From: Paenibacillus andongensis
GTDB lineage: Bacteria; Bacillota; Bacilli; Paenibacillales; NBRC-103111
NCBI RefSeq assembly: GCF_025369935.1
Contig: NZ_CP104467.1
Span: forward strand, 3,789,001 to 3,853,000
DNA length: 64,000 bases
Reading direction: 5' to 3'
The position numbers were made by a program, and so were the translations under genes. The notes beneath the pieces are model-generated. The model had not been told where the DNA came from, ran no database searches, and saw only the letters and a program-made list of their open reading frames with translations. Shown piece after piece: positions 1 through 8,576 of this stretch. Numbering within the stretch: the first letter of the stretch is position 1; each line of letters begins with the position of its first letter.

Positions 1-2
1 GA

Positions 3-569
3 TCTCTCCCTTATCTGGAATTGAAGAAAGAATCTAATATTGAAATCGCTGGAATGGCATATTTTAAAGGTGACAAAATGGAGGGAATCACTACGCCTCT
101 ACAAATCGGTCACTTTATGGCAATGAAGCAAATCAATCCCGGTGGATATAGCGTCATCACACATATACCCGGATCTGACACTTCTGTCATATTTCAATCT
201 ACCCATCGTAAAGCGAAAATCACAACAGAAATCAAAGACGGTAAAATTCATGCCAAAGTTGTGAGTCAAATCGAAGGAGATTTACGGGAGAAATCGAATG
301 AAAATTTGACGTTAACGAAGGAAACGATTAAAAAATTAGAGCAATCCATAGAAAAGGACGGGAAAATAGGGTTTGAAAAACTAATTCACCAGACCCAAAA
401 GGACGGTTGCGACATTTTCGGTTTCGGGGAAGACGTGCGTGCTTTCCATCCTTCCTATTGGAATAGGGAAATTAAAACGAAGCAGAAATGGGAAGAGATG
501 TATCGTGAAATGTCCGTTGAGGTAAGTCTACGTATAAATATTCGACGAATTGGCACAAAAACCAAATAA
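3..569 (+). CDS. Ger(x)C-family spore germination protein, C-terminal part (5' cut by window edge)
   Basis: The reading frame is open to the left edge, so the gene begins outside the window and only about 188 C-terminal residues are present. The end carries the signature of the GerAC/GerKC lipoprotein family: a DIFGFGEDVRAFHP stretch followed by a W-x-x-M-Y-x-E-M-S-V-E-V segment, the same arrangement as in the complete paralogue at 40089-41243 (DIFGFGQSVHEQHP). Such proteins are the lipoprotein C subunits of germinant receptors in the spore inner membrane. The next gene is a small membrane protein, so this is probably the tail of a ger operon. Family call firm; which receptor it belongs to cannot be told. 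Confidence 0.88.
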   Translation, partial: SLPYLELKKESNIEIAGMAYFKGDKMEGITTPLQIGHFMAMKQINPGGYSVITHIPGSDTSVIFQSTHRKAKITTEIKDGKIHAKVVSQIEGDLREKSNENLTLTKETIKKLEQSIEKDGKIGFEKLIHQTQKDGCDIFGFGEDVRAFHPSYWNREIKTKQKWEEMYREMSVEVSLRINIRRIGTKTK

Positions 570-635
570 TCCGTTAAAGCTTGGTTCCATACTTTGAGTT
601 TTACAACCGCGGCTCGAGTGAGAAGGGGTTCGACG

Positions 636-836
636 ATGATTACCTTTAACTATTACACGGTATTGCTTTTACTAATTTCTGGGATCCTCACGCTAAGTTT
701 TGATGTTAGAATCTATGTGAAGACGAATATGATGAAAGAAAAGAAAGGTGCCCTGATTACAGGGTGGCTCAGTATAGCCCTCGCTTTCATTTCATTTTGC
801 ACCTACTATATGTATGAGAAATGGTTCTGGAAGTAG
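636..836 (+). CDS. Small two-helix membrane protein following the germination gene
   Basis: A 66-residue protein. The ATG at 636 is chosen because AGAAGGGG (621-628) lies seven bases upstream; a start at 594 would add residues without a ribosome site. Two hydrophobic segments (about residues 5-22 and 38-55) flank a short basic loop. It lies 66 bp after the GerC-type gene, same strand, ahead of a terminator, so it is likely cotranscribed. Small proteins of this layout are common at the end of Paenibacillus ger operons (it resembles what is called the CLC_0170 family, from memory). Function unknown. Confidence 0.6.
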   Translation: MITFNYYTVLLLLISGILTLSFDVRIYVKTNMMKEKKGALITGWLSIALAFISFCTYYMYEKWFWK

Positions 837-848
837 ACATATTTAATG

Positions 849-894
849 AATAAACCTAATCTATTCAGCATTTGCTGAGCAGATTAGGTTTATT
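849..894. terminator. Bidirectional intrinsic terminator
   Basis: Arms AATAAACCTAATCT (849-862) and AGATTAGGTTTATT (881-894) are perfectly complementary; the loop holds a second small CAGCA/TGCTG pairing. A and T runs at the ends let it serve both the ger-side genes (+) and fabF (-). Confidence 0.8.
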
Positions 895-922
895 TTGTAA
901 GTGAGTAGATGGTAGGGCTTGG

Positions 923-2158
923 TTATTCATATTTTTTGAAAATGAGGACGGCGTTATGCCCGCCAAATCCGAATGAGCTGGACAAGCCATAACGAAGTTC
1001 AGCTCGTCTTGCAACGAGTGGAACATAATCGAGATCACACTCGGGATCTGGATTTTCTAGATTAATAGTCGGAGGGATAAGGCCGTCCTGTAAGGTTTTG
1101 ATCAGCGCGACGGCTTCCACACCGCCAGCTGCGCCGAGCATATGGCCGATCATGGACTTGTTTGCGCTGATCGGCACGTCATACGCACCGCGACCAAGCA
1201 GCCGCTTGATGGCGAGCGTCTCTGAGAGATCGCCAGCGATCGTGCTCGTCGCGTGCGCGTTGATCGTGTCGATCTCCGCCGCGGCGATCCCGGCGTCGGC
1301 GATCGCTTCGCGCATGGCTCGGTAAGCTCCCGAGCCTTCAGGATCGGTCGCCACAATGTGGTAGGCGTCCGAGGTTGATCCATAGCCGACGAGCTCGGCA
1401 TGGATACGGGCTCCTCGACGCTCGGCATGCTCGAGCGACTCCAGCACGAGCACGCCGGCGCCTTCGGCGGCGACGAAGCCGTCCCGCTCCGCGTCGAACG
1501 GGCGGCTAGCCTGCTCCGGCGCGTCACAGCGCGTCGATAGCGCTGTCGCATTGCCGAAGCCCGCCAGCGCGAGGTCGGTGACCGTCGCTTCGGCGCCGCC
1601 GGCAATGACGGCGTCTGCGCCTCCGCGCTGGATAAGCTTGAAAGCTTCGCCAATGGCGTTATTTCCTGTGGCGCAAGCGGTCACTGGAGCTAGTGTTGGG
1701 CCCTTGACACCGAACAGAATACTAACCTGTGCCGCAGCCATATTGGCGATCATCATAGGGACAACGGTCGGACTCACGCGGCTGGGTCCGCGGGTCAGCA
1801 ACGTCCGGTAATTGTCCAGAATCGTCTGAATACCGCCAATGCCAGAGCCAATATAGACGCCGATACGTTCTTCATTCGTCGAATCAATCACTAAGGCCGC
1901 ATCATCAAGCGCCTGCTTGGCCGCGGCAACGGCAAATTGGCAGTATCGATCCATCCGGCGTACATCTCGCCGACCAACAGCTGCTTCTGCATCGAAATTC
2001 CGTACCACACCAGCGAAATTGGTTTTATAATCCGTTACATCCATATGATCTATCTTGGTAATGCCTGATTTACCATCTGTAAGATTCCTCCAGAACGTTT
2101 CCACCTGATTCCCAATGGGTGTAATGACACCCATTCCTGTCACAACTACACGTTTCAT
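923..2158 (-). CDS. fabF: Beta-ketoacyl-ACP synthase II (FabF)
   Basis: Condenses malonyl-ACP with acyl-ACP in fatty-acid elongation. The 411-residue length is full for the family. Visible landmarks: N-terminal VVVTGMGVITPIG, the nucleophile Cys162 in VTACATGNNAIG, the first catalytic His in NAHATST, Lys in SANKSMIG, the second His in GHMLGAAGG, and the C-terminal SSFGFGGHNA. TAGGAGG lies just upstream of the ATG. The middle (about 1140-1660) is much more GC-rich than its surroundings. It stands alone, not in a fab operon, and is divergent from an MmyB-type regulator that may control it. It could be a second FabF, or a KAS of a dedicated pathway. Confidence 0.9.
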   Translation of the reverse strand: MKRVVVTGMGVITPIGNQVETFWRNLTDGKSGITKIDHMDVTDYKTNFAGVVRNFDAEAAVGRRDVRRMDRYCQFAVAAAKQALDDAALVIDSTNEERIGVYIGSGIGGIQTILDNYRTLLTRGPSRVSPTVVPMMIANMAAAQVSILFGVKGPTLAPVTACATGNNAIGEAFKLIQRGGADAVIAGGAEATVTDLALAGFGNATALSTRCDAPEQASRPFDAERDGFVAAEGAGVLVLESLEHAERRGARIHAELVGYGSTSDAYHIVATDPEGSGAYRAMREAIADAGIAAAEIDTINAHATSTIAGDLSETLAIKRLLGRGAYDVPISANKSMIGHMLGAAGGVEAVALIKTLQDGLIPPTINLENPDPECDLDYVPLVARRAELRYGLSSSFGFGGHNAVLIFKKYE

Positions 2159-2213
2159 TTGTAATTCCTCCTAATCGTTTACTTTCCATTAGAATGTCAC
2201 ATTATTTATCCTA

Positions 2214-2242
2214 TTACAAGTTATGGTTTATACTGGTATAAT
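2214..2242 (+). promoter_or_regulatory. Promoter of the MmyB-type regulator
   Basis: TTACAA (2214-2219), a 17-bp spacer and TATAAT (2237-2242) with an extended -10 TGG in front. The -10 sits in a near-palindrome (TATACTGGTATA, 2229-2240), a plausible operator. Read on the other strand the same -35 bases are TTGTAA facing fabF. Confidence 0.65.
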
Positions 2243-2276
2243 AGCTTCTATGATAAAAATGTAGGAGGATTGTGGC

Positions 2277-3125
2277 GTGAATACAAAGGAACGGTTACAG
2301 GCACTGTCCGAGTTTTTAACGACTCATCGTGCTAGAATTCAACCCAGTGAGGCTGGAGTACTTGGCGGGAGTCGTAGACGAACCCCTGGCTTACGCAGAG
2401 AAGAAGTGGCAACAATTGCTGGTGTCAGCACGACCTGGTATACCTGGTTAGAGCAGGGAAGAGATATCAAAATGTCCGTGCAAGTACTGGATCGTATTGC
2501 TTTTGCTTTGCAGCTTAATGAGGATGAGCGCCAGTATCTCTTCATGTTGGCTCTCGAGCAGCCGGCACCGACTACATTTGTAGATAAAATACCTACGGTC
2601 AGTCCAGCGTTAACCAGAATTCTGACAGAGCTTCATGATTGCCCCACGATTATTTCGGACCGCCGCTGTAATATTGTTGGCTGGAATCAAGCAGCTGCTG
2701 CTATATTCCTAGATTTCGCGATTATCCCTGAAGAGCAAAGAAACATGATTTGGCTGCTTTTTACACGGAAAGAATTGAAAGCTCTGGCCGTAAACTGGCA
2801 TGATTTTGTAAAAGGATTCTTGGCGATGTTTCGATCCTATTACGGGCAATATGTCGGGGATAATTGGTACAGTGAGTTTATCGAGCAGATTAGTAAACAG
2901 AGCCAGGATTTTAGAACTTTTTGGAACCAAAGTGATGTGAGTTCAGCACCCGAAGTGTTCATTGAATTCAGGCATGCCAAAGTGGGGAAAATGCTGTTCG
3001 ATTTGACTACGCTTCAAGTACAAGGACGTACCGATTTGAGATGCAGTGTGTATACACCTTCTCCTGGTTCGGATACCGATTCGAAAGTTAGACTTTTGAT
3101 GAGTAAATTAGAGGAGCATGACTAA
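2277..3125 (+). CDS. XRE-family regulator with MmyB-like ligand-binding domain
   Basis: 282 residues from a GTG with TAGGAGGA eight bases upstream. Residues about 1-85 form an HTH domain with the family pattern RRTPGLRREEVATIAGVSTTWYTWLEQGRD. Residues about 105-270 match the MmyB-like domain (RILTELHDCPTIISDRRCNIVGWNQAA... FIEFRHAKVGKM read in short pieces). Structures of this domain class have been reported with a bound fatty acid, which fits its place divergent from fabF and just before a desaturase operon. Role as a lipid-responsive regulator of fabF is an inference from position. Confidence 0.8.
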   Translation: MNTKERLQALSEFLTTHRARIQPSEAGVLGGSRRRTPGLRREEVATIAGVSTTWYTWLEQGRDIKMSVQVLDRIAFALQLNEDERQYLFMLALEQPAPTTFVDKIPTVSPALTRILTELHDCPTIISDRRCNIVGWNQAAAAIFLDFAIIPEEQRNMIWLLFTRKELKALAVNWHDFVKGFLAMFRSYYGQYVGDNWYSEFIEQISKQSQDFRTFWNQSDVSSAPEVFIEFRHAKVGKMLFDLTTLQVQGRTDLRCSVYTPSPGSDTDSKVRLLMSKLEEHD

Positions 3126-3171
3126 GGTCAACGTCTAAAGTAAGGATGTCGAATGTACATTAAATCCATGA

Positions 3172-3219
3172 AAAAAGTGCTGCTATTTTCGTAATTTACG
3201 GAGTAGCGGCACTTTTTTT
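3172..3219 (+). terminator. Intrinsic terminator
   Basis: AAAAAGTGCTGCTA pairs with TAGCGGCACTTTTT around a TTTTCGTAATTTACGGAG loop, ending in a T run. Placed right after the MmyB-type gene. Confidence 0.8.
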
Positions 3220-3229
3220 AATATGGGAC

Positions 3230-3295
3230 ATGACATTTGTCATACCCGCTACTTGACGTTTATGACTACAACGAAATGAAAGCGATATCTATAAT
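3230..3295 (+). promoter_or_regulatory. Candidate DesR operator and desaturase promoter
   Basis: A perfect inverted repeat ATGACA-TT-TGTCAT (3230-3243) is followed about two helical turns later by a related TTGACGTTTATGAC (3253-3266). A TATAAT (3290-3295) lies downstream, with only a poor -35 (TACAAC, 3267-3272) at the right distance, as expected for an activator-dependent promoter. The assignment to DesR rests on the DesK/DesR genes immediately downstream. Confidence 0.5.
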
Positions 3296-3364
3296 GAAGA
3301 TAGGTTATTGTGACTTACGTTCGACAACATGACCCGCTTACCATACCTGAGGAGGAACTATACA

Positions 3365-4420
3365 ATGACTCAATCTACGCTATCCAATTTAAAAAAACAG
3401 GTTGCCCCTTATGAAAAATCGAATACGAAGGCGAGTGTTAAACAGCTGTTCAACACCATAGGACCTTTATTGCTGCTGTGGTACGCTGCATATCTAAGCC
3501 TATCCGTATCTTATTGGATAACGTTACCGATTACGTTCATTGCTTCCGGGTTTGTCATACGGACTTTTATCATTTTCCATGATTGTTGTCACCAATCGTT
3601 CTTCAAAAGCCGCCGAGCTAACGATATCATAGGTACGATAACGGGTATTCTTACACTCTTTCCGTATCAACAATGGAAAAACAGTCATTCTATCCATCAT
3701 GCAACGAGCAGCAACCTTGAGAAACGCGGCACAGGTGATATGTGGGTTCTTACGGTCGACGAATACGCGGCTTCTCCATTATTGCTCAAAGTTGCCTATC
3801 GATTATATCGGAATCCACTCATTATGTTTGGACTTGGTCCCATCTTTTTATTCCTAGTTACGAATCGTTTTAATACAAAAGGTGCGAAGCGTAAGGAAAG
3901 AATCAGTACTTACTTGACGAATGTTTCCATCATCATTTTATATGCATGTATGTGTTGGGCTATTGGCTGGCAGGCGTTTGTGATGATTCAAGTTCCGCTC
4001 GTTTTCGTAGCCGGCTTGCTGGGAATTTGGCTGTTCTATGTACAACATCAGTTTGAGGATTCCTACTTTGAGAACGAAGATGAGTGGAGTTATGTGAAAG
4101 CCGCGGTAGATGGAAGCTCTTATTACAAGCTGCCTAAGCTTTTACAATGGATAACGGGAAATATCGGCTTTCATCATGTGCATCATTTGAGTCCGAAAGT
4201 GCCAAATTATAACTTGGAGAAGGCGCATAATGCAACCCCTCCGCTGCAAAAAGCAACGACGATTACAATTAGCACGAGTCTACAATCGTTACGTTTTCGT
4301 CTTTGGGACGAGCAGAACAAAAAGTTTGTTGGTTATAAAAATAAAAAACAGGTGCTCCCTAACCCAGATAAGCTAGATTCTTTGGGGAACAACATAAAAG
4401 TCCGTAGATCGATCATTTAA
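3365..4420 (+). CDS. des: Membrane acyl-lipid desaturase
   Basis: 351 residues from the ATG at 3365, which has GAGGAGG (3349-3355) at good spacing; an upstream in-frame ATG at 3329 has none. The three histidine boxes of membrane fatty-acid desaturases are intact: HDCCH near residue 85, HSIHH near 120 and HHVHH near 280, between hydrophobic segments (about 37-80, 155-175, 195-230). It would introduce double bonds into membrane lipid acyl chains. The sensor kinase and response regulator directly downstream match the Bacillus des-desKR arrangement for cold-induced membrane fluidity control. Confidence 0.9.
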   Translation: MTQSTLSNLKKQVAPYEKSNTKASVKQLFNTIGPLLLLWYAAYLSLSVSYWITLPITFIASGFVIRTFIIFHDCCHQSFFKSRRANDIIGTITGILTLFPYQQWKNSHSIHHATSSNLEKRGTGDMWVLTVDEYAASPLLLKVAYRLYRNPLIMFGLGPIFLFLVTNRFNTKGAKRKERISTYLTNVSIIILYACMCWAIGWQAFVMIQVPLVFVAGLLGIWLFYVQHQFEDSYFENEDEWSYVKAAVDGSSYYKLPKLLQWITGNIGFHHVHHLSPKVPNYNLEKAHNATPPLQKATTITISTSLQSLRFRLWDEQNKKFVGYKNKKQVLPNPDKLDSLGNNIKVRRSII

Positions 4421-4449
4421 GGAAAAATAATCTTGTCTATACATGTTTA

Positions 4450-4458
4450 TGCTAAAAT
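4450..4458 (+). promoter_or_regulatory. Possible extended -10 of desKR
   Basis: TGC-TAAAAT ahead of desK; TTGTCT at 4433-4438 is only 14 bp away, so this is an extended -10 type site at best. desKR could also be read from the desaturase promoter, as no terminator is visible between. Confidence 0.35.
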
Positions 4459-4498
4459 AGAATGAAATCAATGGCACAAAAAAGAGGGTAAACGGACT

Positions 4499-5635
4499 AT
4501 GCAAAAGTGGCATCAAATATTTCATAAAAAAACTGGTCTTAGTCCGTATGTATGGGTTGTTTTTTACATTCTTCCTTTTTATTTTATATTAAGTTCTTCT
4601 GCCACTTACCAAATTGTTTTGGGCGCTGTTATGATTGTTGTTTTCTTTATTTGCTACGTGCTTTCTTTTGTCTCTAAAGGCTGGCTCATGTACTTTTGGA
4701 CGAGTGTACAAATTCTGATTTCAATCACCATGACTTTACTGTTCAGCTACGTATATTTCTCGCTGTTTTTAGCCTTTTTTATTGGCAATATTCAAAATCG
4801 GGCCGGATTTATTACGATGTACGCTATTCATCTAATAAGTACAATTGTTACGATCAACTATGGATTAGTATCCCAGAACCCTGTCTATATTACGCAGCTG
4901 CCGTTTGTCATTATTAGCGTGATTGGCGTAATTCTTCTTCCGGTCACCACGTACAACCGAAACAGGAGTGATAAACTGCAGGGACAGCTAGAGGATGCTA
5001 ATAAGCGTATTTCTGAGCTGGTAAAATTGGAAGAACGCCAAAGAATCGCTCGTGACCTACACGATACACTCGGTCAGAAGCTCTCATTAATTGGTTTAAA
5101 GAGTGATTTGGCAGGGAAATTAATTAGCAAGAACCCATCTAAAGCACAAATTGAAATCAATGATGTTCGGCAGACGGCGAGAAGTGCATTGAAGGAAGTT
5201 CGAGAAATGGTTACATCCATGCGAGGTACTAGACTAGAGGACGAGATGTTTCGCGTTAAGCAAATTTTGAAGGCTGCTGAGATCGACCTCATTGTGGAAG
5301 GGGATCCTCAGTTAACGAACACCTCCTTGATGAACGAGAATGTAGTGAGTATGTGCTTAAAGGAAGCCGTTACCAATATTATTAAACATAGCAGCGCTTC
5401 TACCTGTTCGATCGCCATTGAGCCATCACAATCCGATTTGGTTATCAAAGTAGGGGACAATGGGGTCGGCATGGCCAAAGAATCCGTTGTCTTACTTGGA
5501 AATGGACTGCGAGGCATGAAAGAGCGTCTTGAGTTTGTGAACGGATGCATGGAAATTGTCTCAAACCAAGGAACGACGATCGTGATCAAAGTGCCAAATG
5601 TCTTCAAACCACCGGAAAGGGAGGCGGGGATATGA
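4499..5635 (+). CDS. desK: DesK-like membrane thermosensor histidine kinase
   Basis: 378 residues. Four to five hydrophobic segments occupy residues about 17-150, a short coiled linker follows (QLEDANKRISEL, about 163-174), then a HisKA_3 dimerisation/phosphotransfer helix with ERQRIARDLHDTLGQ, giving phospho-acceptor His188, the same number as in Bacillus subtilis DesK. The ATPase domain shows the N box (NIIKHSSAS) and DNGVGM and GNGLRGMKER. It would autophosphorylate when the membrane stiffens and pass phosphate to the next gene product. Its stop overlaps that gene's start by four bases. Confidence 0.9.
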   Translation: MQKWHQIFHKKTGLSPYVWVVFYILPFYFILSSSATYQIVLGAVMIVVFFICYVLSFVSKGWLMYFWTSVQILISITMTLLFSYVYFSLFLAFFIGNIQNRAGFITMYAIHLISTIVTINYGLVSQNPVYITQLPFVIISVIGVILLPVTTYNRNRSDKLQGQLEDANKRISELVKLEERQRIARDLHDTLGQKLSLIGLKSDLAGKLISKNPSKAQIEINDVRQTARSALKEVREMVTSMRGTRLEDEMFRVKQILKAAEIDLIVEGDPQLTNTSLMNENVVSMCLKEAVTNIIKHSSASTCSIAIEPSQSDLVIKVGDNGVGMAKESVVLLGNGLRGMKERLEFVNGCMEIVSNQGTTIVIKVPNVFKPPEREAGI

Positions 5636-6231
5636 TTCGAATTGTAATTGCCGAGGACCAACGAATGCTGCTTGGCGCACTTGCTTCCTTGCTGGATTTG
5701 GAAGAGGATATGCAGGTCGTTGGTACAGCTAGCAATGGGGAGGATGCAGTGAGACTGGTTCATCTTCATAAGCCAGATATTTGTATCATGGATATTGAGA
5801 TGCCAGTCAAGAGCGGATTAGACGCGGCTGAGGAACTAAAGGGATTTGGCTGCAAGGTGATGATACTGACTACGTTTGCTCGTTCCGGATATTTTGAAAG
5901 GGCTGTGAAGGCTGGTGCCAACGGTTATTTGTTGAAAGATAGCCCCAGTGAGGAGCTCGCTACTTCGATACGCAGTATCATGGCCGGCCGCCGCATTTAT
6001 GCCTCAGAGTTAGTAGATGACGCATATGGGGAAGAAAATCCTTTGACCGAGCGGGAGAAGGAAGTACTGATCCTTATCGCCGACGGTAAAAATACGAAGG
6101 AAATTGCTGATCAGATGTATATAACCACAGGAACCGTCCGTAACTATATTTCCGTAATCCTTGATAAGCTCAACGTAAGCAATCGAATTGAGGCTATTAT
6201 GCGTTTTAAAGAAAAGGGATGGTTCAAGTGA
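5632..6231 (+). CDS. desR: DesR-like response regulator (NarL/LuxR type)
   Basis: 199 residues from the ATG at 5632, translationally coupled to desK (ATGA overlap) with AAAGGGAGG before it. The receiver domain has Asp8/Asp9, phospho-acceptor Asp54 in CIMDIEMP, Thr in ILTTF and Lys in LLKD. The LuxR-type HTH spans about 135-195 (LTEREKEVLILIADGKN, then VRNYISVILDKLNV). It would activate the desaturase gene through the repeats at 3230-3266. Confidence 0.9.
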   Translation: MIRIVIAEDQRMLLGALASLLDLEEDMQVVGTASNGEDAVRLVHLHKPDICIMDIEMPVKSGLDAAEELKGFGCKVMILTTFARSGYFERAVKAGANGYLLKDSPSEELATSIRSIMAGRRIYASELVDDAYGEENPLTEREKEVLILIADGKNTKEIADQMYITTGTVRNYISVILDKLNVSNRIEAIMRFKEKGWFK

Positions 6232-6247
6232 CACATACGGCTAAAGA

Positions 6248-6699
6248 GGGGCTGTCTCAAAAGTGTTCGCATGATTAGAACGTCCCGAACTTTACGCAAA
6301 AGAACCTCCAACTCCACTAACACAGTGGGGATGGAGGTTCTTTATTGCTGATTTGACATGTAAAACAAATCCATTTCTATTTTGAGTATAAACCTAGCCT
6401 GTGTTTAGGTCATTTAAAATATCTACATTGTGCTATGGAATGAATAGGCAAGCTAGGTGTGTTAATTGCTTTTAACTATCGAGGTATCACGTGTGATAAG
6501 ACAACAGATCATGCTAATGTTCTGCACAGCGTTACATTCTGGGAGCTTTAGCGAACAATAAGCAAACGTATCTTGCTTAAGCATCCATAACAGGAGCTAT
6601 TCGAACAAATAAGCAGCTTAAGTTGCCCTATTTTCCGTATCGAACATCGAACCGAGTTAAACGAGTCCTTAAGCGCAACTCGGGGGATATACGGAAAAT
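6248..6699. repeat. Truncated MITE copy plus filler between lipid block and reductase
   Basis: The first ~105 bp (from GGGGCTGTCTCAAAAG) are about three-quarters identical to the start of the complete element at 6700-6860 but the right terminal repeat is missing. The rest is non-coding and contains AACAATAAGC/AACAAATAAGC motifs (near 6555 and 6605) and an inverted pair ATTTTCCGTAT (near 6630) / ATACGGAAAAT (near 6690). Confidence 0.55.
6298..6343 (+). terminator. Terminator-like hairpin after desR
   Basis: AAAGAACCTCCAACTCCACT pairs with AGTGGGGATGGAGGTTCTTT, then a short T run. It lies inside the truncated repeat copy beginning at 6248, so the terminator is supplied by the repeat. Confidence 0.65.
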
Positions 6700-6860
6700 G
6701 GGGTTGTCTCAAAAGTGTTCGCATGATAGAGAATGTCTCAAATATTACACAAAATAACCTCCAGTTCCACTAATTAAGTGGGAGATGGAGGTTATTTACA
6801 TATGAAATTTGACTCTTAGTGGGTGCTCGATAATCATAAATTGGCTTTTGAGACAGCCCC
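6700..6860. mobile_element. 161-bp MITE-like element
   Basis: The ends are inverted repeats: GGGGTTGTCTCAAAAG at 6700-6715 and CTTTTGAGACAGCCCC at 6845-6860 (one mismatch). Inside is a hairpin (TAACCTCCA... TGGAGGTTA) and no gene. GGGGCTGTCTCAAAA ends are typical of some DDE insertion sequences (IS1182-like, from memory), so this is probably a non-autonomous derivative. No clear target duplication is visible. Confidence 0.6.
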
Positions 6861-6910
6861 TTTTGATTTTCATAATAGTAAAATATGAGCAATAAGAGGG
6901 CGAAGCTTAC

Positions 6911-7453
6911 TTATGAACAAGCTCTTACAAGACTTTCAAGCAGTGATATTAAACCTCTCTTGGTTAAAACATCCGTGATGACGCCCTCATTATTAAGTTT
7001 TAAGTTAATATGGGGAATCATCATAGTTCCCTCCTCAACAATTCTGGCATTGATCATGTTTAGCGTAAGCAGAATTGAATCATGCGCTTTGTCCCCGCCC
7101 ATAGGAGTGGGAGACGCGGTGACTACCGCTGTCGGTTTATTCATAAATTGACCTGAAGATACTAGCCAGTCTAATGCATTTTTCAATACACCAGGTACTC
7201 CGTTCCCATATTCTGGTGTGCATATCAGTACGGCATCCGCTTCGTTAAGTTGTGAGCGCAGCTCAAGAACCGATACAGGTCCGTCATCGACGTCAAGATC
7301 GGGATTAAAATGCGGTAGATCACCCAACCCGTTATATATAGTAAAGACCATATTTTCTCGGGCTAGACCTACAATAGCGTGCATAAGGGCTGTATTAGAA
7401 GACTTCTGGCGAAGACTTCCCGAAATCGCTAACACTTTTATTGTTTTCACCAT
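6911..7453 (-). CDS. NADPH-dependent FMN reductase family protein
   Basis: 180 residues with the flavodoxin-like fold signature: GSLRQKSSNTALM for the phosphate loop (residues about 11-23), CTPEYGNGVPGVLKNALDWL (about 79-98), and a GG-containing third loop (SPTPMGGDKAH). Members of this family reduce FMN or quinones with NADPH. Upstream ribosome site is weak, and a GTG one codon later is possible. Monocistronic. Two relatives of a different subfamily lie at 27226 and 55452. Confidence 0.85.
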   Translation of the reverse strand: MVKTIKVLAISGSLRQKSSNTALMHAIVGLARENMVFTIYNGLGDLPHFNPDLDVDDGPVSVLELRSQLNEADAVLICTPEYGNGVPGVLKNALDWLVSSGQFMNKPTAVVTASPTPMGGDKAHDSILLTLNMINARIVEEGTMMIPHINLKLNNEGVITDVLTKRGLISLLESLVRACS

Positions 7454-7526
7454 CCGAAATCATCTCATTTCTTACGTTGTTTCCTTTATCTTACATGTTT
7501 CGATAGTTAAAAGTAAAATAGAGAAA

Positions 7527-7907
7527 CTATTTTATTCTTATTAAGCTTCGTTGAAGCACCGTATCGCCTTCTTGTGGCGTAAAGGGGGCATTTGTTACAC
7601 CAGTTACATTCGTTATTAATTTGCGATCATTATGCTGTGTAATCCGAACCTCATACTTAAACTTTACCTTTGACACGTCTGCAAACAAGAAAACCGATTT
7701 ACCCCCTGCAACTGTAACCGTACATTTTTTTCTGTTGCAAGGACTTACCCTCAAGGGAATTGGTGAACCCGTGGACCAGTCAAACACTTGTACCGTTATC
7801 CTGCGGGAACATTTTTTATTGAAGTTTACGACATCGACAAGGGCAAACTTCGTTTTATTTGGCCTCCGCAAAATACCAGTTGAGAATGTCACTCGCTTTG
7901 CAATCAT
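7527..7907 (-). CDS. Hypothetical 126-residue protein
   Basis: Not recognised. It is basic, rich in alternating hydrophobic/polar residues (beta-strand-like), has two closely spaced cysteines in SPCNRKKCTVTV and no signal peptide or membrane segment. The pattern (N-terminal TGI...KFALVDVVNFN, then strands) suggests a small beta-sandwich. Similar uncharacterised proteins are common in Bacillales. It stands alone between two reductases' intergenic regions. Confidence 0.6.
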   Translation of the reverse strand: MIAKRVTFSTGILRRPNKTKFALVDVVNFNKKCSRRITVQVFDWSTGSPIPLRVSPCNRKKCTVTVAGGKSVFLFADVSKVKFKYEVRITQHNDRKLITNVTGVTNAPFTPQEGDTVLQRSLIRIK

Positions 7908-8060
7908 CCTATCACTTCTCCTTCCTTCGTTAATACAGTAAATGCAATAGCGGCAAGTGTGTTTGTACTTTTGTACGTTACGAAAGAAGGGTGAAGGGTT
8001 GTTAATATAAGCAGACTATGGCAGTATATAAGCATTTAACGAATGGGGGAAATGAGATTA

Positions 8061-8402
8061 ATGCCAGAATTACCAAATTGCCCAAAATGTCAATCAGTGT
8101 ACACGTACGAAGATGGGAGTCTATTGATTTGCCCGGAATGCGCACATGAGTGGACGTTAGAATTGGAAGCTGAAGATCGTGCTGATAACAAAATTGTTAA
8201 AGATGCGAATGGAAATGTCTTAAACGACGGTGATACGGTTACAGTCATCAAGGATCTTAAAGTTAAAGGAAGTTCATCCGTCATAAAAATAGGTACAAAA
8301 GTTAAAAATATACGATTGGTTGATGGCGATCATGATATTGATTGCAAAATTGATGATTTCGGAGCTATGAAATTAAAATCTGAATTTGTTAAAAAGGTAT
8401 AA
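8061..8402 (+). CDS. yjdM: YjdM/PhnA-family zinc-ribbon protein
   Basis: 113 residues from the ATG at 8061 (GGGGGA upstream; an ATG at 8043 in frame is less well placed). Residues 3-30 form a zinc ribbon with CPKC and CPEC pairs; the rest is the compact C-terminal domain (VVKDANGN-like, [16 protein letters not shown], ending [21 protein letters not shown]). Length matches E. coli YjdM (formerly PhnA). Despite the old name it is not shown to act on phosphonates. Confidence 0.9.
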   Translation: MPELPNCPKCQSVYTYEDGSLLICPECAHEWTLELEAEDRADNKIVKDANGNVLNDGDTVTVIKDLKVKGSSSVIKIGTKVKNIRLVDGDHDIDCKIDDFGAMKLKSEFVKKV

Positions 8403-8407
8403 GCTTG

Positions 8408-8434
8408 AAAGTCGCGCTAGTCGCGGCTTTTTTA
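8408..8434 (+). terminator. Intrinsic terminator of yjdM
   Basis: AAAGTCGCG-CTAG-TCGCGGCTTT followed by T residues. Confidence 0.75.
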
Positions 8435-8464
8435 ATTTTTCAGCCTATTTTTTTATCAAAATAG

Positions 8465-8484
8465 TACTTACTTTCAGGTAAGTA
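8465..8484. promoter_or_regulatory. Palindromic operator upstream of the aldo/keto reductase
   Basis: Perfect 7-bp inverted repeat TACTTAC-TTTCAG-GTAAGTA. The TACT...AGTA form is like operators described for HxlR/YodB-type regulators. Confidence 0.5.
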
Positions 8485-8511
8485 GATTACCCAAAACCCA
8501 CTATGTTAAGG

Positions 8512-8527
8512 AAAAGTGCGTACTTTT
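8512..8527. promoter_or_regulatory. Second operator-like box, shared with the reductase at 20248
   Basis: AAAAGT-GCGT-ACTTTT, 50 bp before the aldo/keto reductase start. The same box, 15 of 16 bases in the same orientation relative to its gene, lies at 20312-20327. Confidence 0.5.
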
Positions 8528-8576
8528 GAAGCCTCTAAGATTCAGGTATGATAATGATGAAATGGAGGCGATAATA

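Noticed and set aside
1150..1653. Long open frames overlapping fabF on both strands
   Set aside because: They come from the GC-rich middle of fabF; no ribosome sites and no protein-like composition.
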